Positions 7,267 through 9,731 of a DNA stretch of 9,731 nucleotides are shown here, piece by piece. Positions within the stretch are counted from its first letter, which is position 1; each line of letters begins with the position of its first letter. A model generated the notes under the pieces. That model made no database searches and had not been told where the DNA came from. It saw only the letters and a list, made by a program, of their open reading frames with translations. The position numbers were made by a program, and so were the translations under genes. The stretch comes from an uncultured Candidatus Methylacidiphilales bacterium (GTDB lineage: Bacteria > Verrucomicrobiota > Verrucomicrobiia > Methylacidiphilales > CALFVM01): positions 1 through 9,731 of the forward strand of contig CALFVM010000013.1 in assembly GCA_937928665.1 (NCBI GenBank), in the 5' to 3' direction.

Positions 7267-8181
7267 CTATCCGAGTGTGGCCGGGTATTCGCCCGCAGCG
7301 ACTAGCTCCGCGATGGATGCTTTGACGGTGGGAACGTCTTCCTTGTAGGTCATACCAAACCACCGTGCGTTGGTGGGGATGACCTGAAGGTCAATGGTTT
7401 GGGTGGAGACCAACGCGTTGACGGTTGTCGGGATGAGGCACTCGGCCTTGACTTCCGCGTGCTGGGTGGCGAGGAAGTTCAGAAGGCTTGATTCGAGCGC
7501 GGGGAAGATATCGGAACCAAAACCCCAACAGTTCATGGAGGCGCAGGATGCTCCGTCCACGACGGTTTCGGGCTTGCCATCCTCATGGTTGACGATCCGG
7601 TCGTCGGTTCGTGCGATTTTCAGCATTTCCTCAACAGCAGCCAGGTAGCCATCGGGGCGGAGGCGGCAGACGCCCCGGGCAACTGAGCCGTGGTCGGAAA
7701 GGGTCGAGTCGAGACGGTAGCCGATCATGGCGTGAACAGGCCGGGCGGTGCCGGTGGGCCGGTTTTTCAGAAAATCGGCCAACTTGGCAAAGGCGTCCCG
7801 CCCGTAAAAGTCATCGGCATTGACGGCTCCGAAAGGTCCGGCGATGGCGTGGCGGGCACACCAGATGGCGTGAGTGGTGCCCCAGGGTTTGGTCCGTTAG
7901 GCCGGGGGGCGGTGTCCGCCAGGAAGGTCGTCGAGTGCCTGGAACGCGTAGGCGACTTCAATCCGTCCATCGAACCGGTTACCGACGCGGGTTTTGAATT
8001 CTTCTTCAAAGTCTTTGCGGATGAGAAAGACAATCCGGTCGAAGCCGCCCCGGATGGCGTCGTAGATGGAGTAGTCGAGAAGGGTTTCCCCGGAGGGCCC
8101 GATGGGCTCCATTTGTTTGAGGCCGCCGAACCGGCTGCCCATGCCAGCAGCCATGACGAGAAGGGAGATGGGTTGGCTCAT
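7267..8181 (-). pseudogene. Sugar-phosphate nucleotidyltransferase interrupted by an in-frame TAA at codon 95
   Basis: The two halves lie in the same reading frame and together make a 304-codon nucleotidyltransferase of the GT-A-like NTP-transferase superfamily, which activates a sugar phosphate or similar metabolite with an NTP. Codons 1-94 hold the nucleotide-binding start LLVMAAGMGSRFGGLKQMEP (7-26). After the stop the frame continues as RTKPWGTTHAIW (96-107) and NADDFYG (121-127, with the metal-binding Asp), and a normal C-terminal half runs to the TAG at 7267. Codon 95 is TAA (bases 7899-7897) between PPA and RTKPW; one substitution, for example from GAA, would restore the gene. There is no frameshift and codon use looks normal, so this is a very recent nonsense mutation, a base error, or readthrough. 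The N-terminal fragment lacks the NADD site and should be inactive alone. The ATG at 8181 was preferred to a TTG at 8196. Confidence 0.85.
7897..7899 (-). other. In-frame TAA nonsense codon inside the nucleotidyltransferase gene
   Basis: The plus-strand bases tta at 7897-7899 read TAA on the minus strand at codon 95 of the nucleotidyltransferase. The codons on both sides (CCG GCC before, CGG ACC AAA CCC TGG after) continue the same protein without any change of frame. Confidence 0.92.
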
Positions 8182-8265
8182 TGCGACCGGATGCAATCAG
8201 GCAGGCGGACAAATGGCAAGGGGTTTTGGAGGGTGGTATCCGGGCAGCCGGGTGGGGTGGAGCCA

Positions 8266-9315
8266 TCAGCCGAGCAGGGACGGTTTGGGTTTGGATTTGG
8301 CACGAACCCGGGGAGGCGTATCGGGGACCATAACGGGCGGTGCCGGGCGGCGGCTGCGCGAGGTGGGCAGGGGAGAAATGTCGGCGACAGGGCGCGTCCG
8401 TGTGACGGCTGCCTTCGGCACGGGATCGGGCCGGGTGAGCCGGTTGAGAGCCAACGCGATGTTGGGATCGGTCAGGCGGGGAGTTTCCCGCTTTTGGATG
8501 GCTTTCTTGAGTTTGCGCAGTGCCTGATTTTGCAACTGACGGATTCGTTCGCGGGTGACTTTGAAGCGGCGACCAATCTCTTCAAGGGTCTCACCCTCCT
8601 CCCCGTTGAGCCCGAAACGGAGGGAGAGGATGGCGAGGGAGCGCGCGTCGAGGGTGCGGAGGGCCGTTTGCACGATCTGGTTCATGTTTTGGCCGGAAGC
8701 CATTTCGGCCGGGTCGGTCGCGGAATCGTCGCCAATGATGTCGCCAAGGGTTCCCTCTCCGGACTCACTGTCGAGGGTGTTATCGAGAGAGAGGGGCTGC
8801 ATCATGGATTGTTTCATCATGGCGATCTTACGGGCGGGGATATCAAGTTCGTCGGCGATTTCCTCGTGGGAGGGTTCACGACCGAGTTCCTCGTGGAGCT
8901 GGCGCTCAATCCGGCGCATCCGGGTCAGCTTTTCCATCATGTGAACCGGGAGGCGGATGGTTTTGGCCTGGTTGGCCAGCCCGCGCCGGATGGATTGTTT
9001 GATCCACCAGGCGGCGTAGGTGCTGAACTTGGCACCCTTTCGGGGGTCAAAGCGTTCGACGGCCTTGACGAGCCCGAGATTTCCTTCGGAGATAAGGTCG
9101 GTGAGAGGCAGTCCGCAGTTGGCATAGTGGTGAGCGATTTTGACGACGAGGCGGAGATTGGCCCGGATCATGTGGTCGCGGGCGGCGGCGTCGCCTTTGC
9201 GGATTCGTTTGGCCAGGCGGATTTCGTCCTCCTTGGTCAGAAGGGCGGTGTGCCGAATTTCGTTGAGGTAAGCCTGAAGCGGGTCTTTGCGGTCGGTAAG
9301 GTCGAAAGTCATCAT
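8266..9315 (-). CDS. RNA polymerase sigma-70 family factor (RpoD/RpoS-like group 1/2)
   Basis: A 349-residue sigma factor. Region 1.2 is DPLQAYLNEI with the following charged helix (11-43). Region 2 spans 45-116: ANLRLVVKIAHHY (52-64), LISEGNLGLVKAVERFDP (74-91) and the -10 recognition helix KFSTYAAWWIKQSIRRGL (96-113). Region 3 runs from about 117 to 205, starting with AKTIRLPVHM. Region 4 is at 218-272, with the helix-turn-helix TLEEIGRRFKVTRERIRQ at 243-260. There is no region 1.1 and no large non-conserved insert, so it resembles RpoS-type or compact RpoD proteins; which role it plays cannot be told here. Residues 276-349 form an added Pro/Arg/Lys-rich tail. Tandem ATGs at 9315 and 9312 are the likely starts (GAGAC just before); a TTG at 9348 is less likely. 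The broken nucleotidyltransferase follows 84 bp later on the same strand. Confidence 0.93.
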   Translation of the reverse strand: MMTFDLTDRKDPLQAYLNEIRHTALLTKEDEIRLAKRIRKGDAAARDHMIRANLRLVVKIAHHYANCGLPLTDLISEGNLGLVKAVERFDPRKGAKFSTYAAWWIKQSIRRGLANQAKTIRLPVHMMEKLTRMRRIERQLHEELGREPSHEEIADELDIPARKIAMMKQSMMQPLSLDNTLDSESGEGTLGDIIGDDSATDPAEMASGQNMNQIVQTALRTLDARSLAILSLRFGLNGEEGETLEEIGRRFKVTRERIRQLQNQALRKLKKAIQKRETPRLTDPNIALALNRLTRPDPVPKAAVTRTRPVADISPLPTSRSRRPAPPVMVPDTPPRVRAKSKPKPSLLG

Positions 9316-9326
9316 AGTCTCGTGAG

Positions 9327-9356
9327 ATAAGACGGCGGGACGAACCAAAGATTCAA
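9327..9356 (-). promoter_or_regulatory. Weak sigma-70-type promoter candidate for the sigma factor gene
   Basis: On the minus strand TTGAAT (9356-9351) and TCTTAT (9332-9327) are 18 bp apart, each matching four of six consensus bases. A start about 7 bases after the -10 box would fall near 9320, only about 5 bases before the ATG at 9315, so the message would be nearly leaderless. That makes the call tentative. Confidence 0.2.
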
Positions 9357-9365
9357 ATTAATTTG
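9354..9365. promoter_or_regulatory. Perfect 12-bp AT-rich palindrome between the sigma gene and mnmA (operator candidate)
   Basis: CAAATTAATTTG is its own reverse complement. It lies in the 145-bp divergent intergenic region of otherwise GC-rich DNA and overlaps or abuts the candidate -35 boxes of both flanking genes. The symmetry is seen directly; binding by a regulator is inference. Confidence 0.4.
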
Positions 9366-9391
9366 GAAAATCTGGGGTGCCGCGCTAACTT
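9363..9391 (+). promoter_or_regulatory. Weak sigma-70-type promoter candidate for mnmA
   Basis: TTGGAA (9363-9368) and TAACTT (9386-9391) are separated by 17 bp, with four and three of six consensus matches. It would give a leader of roughly 60 bases containing the hairpins at 9427-9458. Spacing and position are reasonable; the match is weak. Confidence 0.2.
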
Positions 9392-9426
9392 TTTACTTCC
9401 CCGAGAGTTGGCTGATCTGGAGTCGG

Positions 9427-9458
9427 CCCGACCTCTGCGGGGTTTTTTCTGAAAAACC
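9427..9458 (+). promoter_or_regulatory. Overlapping hairpins in the mnmA leader, possible attenuator or start-site occluding stem
   Basis: CCCG (9427-9430) can pair with CGGG (9438-9441) and is followed by G and six T's, a weak intrinsic-terminator shape. GGTTTTT (9441-9447) can instead pair perfectly with AAAAACC (9452-9458) around a TCTG loop, ending 2 bases before the GTG start where a ribosome would bind. The two stems share base 9441 and so compete. The 4-bp first stem is short, so this is only a suggestion. Confidence 0.3.
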
Positions 9459-9460
9459 AA

Positions 9461-9731
9461 GTGAGTGCACGTGTTTTGTTGGGGATGAGTGGTGGGGTCG
9501 ACTCTTCGGTGGCGGCCTGGCTGCTCAAGGATCAGGGTTATGATGTGGTGGGGGTCACCATGAAGGTGTGGCCGCAGGACTGTATTTCGCGGGCGGAGGA
9601 CAAGTGTTGCGGGCCGCAGGCAGTAGCGGATGCGCGGGGGGTGGCCTATGCGCTGGGAATCCCTCACTACGTTGTCGATGAAGCCGCCGATTTTGAGAAA
9701 ATGGTCATCGACTATTTTTCGAGCGAGTATC
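9461..9731 (+). CDS. mnmA: tRNA-specific 2-thiouridylase MnmA, N-terminal part (3' end outside window)
   Basis: The first 90 residues of MnmA, which installs sulfur at C2 of the wobble uridine in tRNAs for Lys, Glu and Gln, using ATP and a sulfur relay. The PP-loop GMSGGVDSSVAAWLL lies at 8-22. It is followed by GVTMKVWPQDC (31-41, the MK.W segment), the CCGPQAVADAR block (49-59), VAYALGIPHYVVDEAADFE (61-79) and the FSSEY seen at the truncation in most homologues. The CCGP form is one of the two common variants of the family. GTG at 9461 was chosen because it gives the usual short lead (SARVLL) into the PP-loop; ATG at 9485 would cut into that motif. There is no evident Shine-Dalgarno; instead a hairpin ends 2 bases before the start. 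Divergent from the sigma gene. Confidence 0.93.
   Translation, partial: MSARVLLGMSGGVDSSVAAWLLKDQGYDVVGVTMKVWPQDCISRAEDKCCGPQAVADARGVAYALGIPHYVVDEAADFEKMVIDYFSSEY

Noticed and set aside
6584..7348. A 254-codon open frame on the plus strand opposite pgeF
   Set aside because: The minus strand carries the conserved PgeF motifs; the plus-strand product is Gly-rich antisense shadow.
7208..7363. An N-terminal extension of pgeF to 7363
   Set aside because: It would overlap the nucleotidyltransferase C-terminus by 97 bp, and its residues are Arg/His-rich with no match to the family.
7783..7899. A frameshift in the nucleotidyltransferase between its two open segments
   Set aside because: Translating across the gap shows both segments in the same frame with RTKPWGTTHAIW and NADDFYG readable. 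The interruption is a nonsense codon, not an indel.
7690..9330. A 546-codon open frame on the plus strand, opposite the sigma factor and nucleotidyltransferase
   Set aside because: The minus strand encodes recognisable proteins throughout. The plus-strand product is Gly/Val/Asp-rich with no known motif, as expected for the complement of GC-rich codons.
9374..9406. A long-loop GGGG...CCCC inverted repeat in the sigma/mnmA spacer
   Set aside because: The stem is only 4 bp unless a bulge is allowed, and the loop exceeds 20 bases; not convincing as a structure.

Overview
The window carries the end of a Tad/Flp (tight adherence) type IV pilus operon, a small two-gene secreted-protein module, and a housekeeping-type block on the opposite strand, followed by the start of mnmA. 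The DNA is moderately GC-rich and tightly packed, and Shine-Dalgarno signals are often weak. The mix of a Tad locus in the order secretin-cpaE-cpaF-tadB-tadC, a compact RpoD/RpoS-like sigma factor with a Pro/Arg-rich tail, a divergent PgeF and a CCGP-type MnmA would fit a Gram-negative bacterium of the Verrucomicrobiota/PVC kind. That placement is an impression from protein style and was not tested; the secretin does establish an outer membrane.

Plus strand, 1-5296: the C-terminal part of an outer-membrane secretin (CpaC/RcpA), then TadZ/CpaE (pilus-localising ATPase with a degenerate receiver domain), TadA/CpaF (assembly ATPase), and the paired inner-membrane platform proteins TadB and TadC. 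Gaps are 2-28 bp, so this is one operon whose promoter lies upstream of the window. Secretin, motor and platform are here; pilin, prepilin peptidase and CpaB are not, and are presumably outside. Plus strand, 5350-6545: two small exported proteins overlapping by an ATGA start/stop. The first has a His/Cys pair (FGHS ... GCHSGE, 48 residues apart) that resembles the caspase/metacaspase catalytic dyad; the second is unrecognised. They may belong to the pilus operon, 53 bp downstream of tadC.

Minus strand, 9315-6590 (read right to left): a sigma-70 family factor, then a sugar-phosphate nucleotidyltransferase broken by a single in-frame TAA at codon 95, then a PgeF/YfiH-family (laccase-domain) protein. 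A 145-bp divergent intergenic region separates the sigma gene from mnmA. It holds a perfect 12-bp palindrome between two weak candidate promoters, plus a hairpin directly in front of the mnmA GTG start.

The observations most worth following are the caspase-like secreted protein and its coupled partner beside the Tad genes, and the clean nonsense codon in an otherwise intact nucleotidyltransferase. There is no sign of a CRISPR array, transposon, phage or RNA gene, and no gene-free stretch longer than 300 bases.
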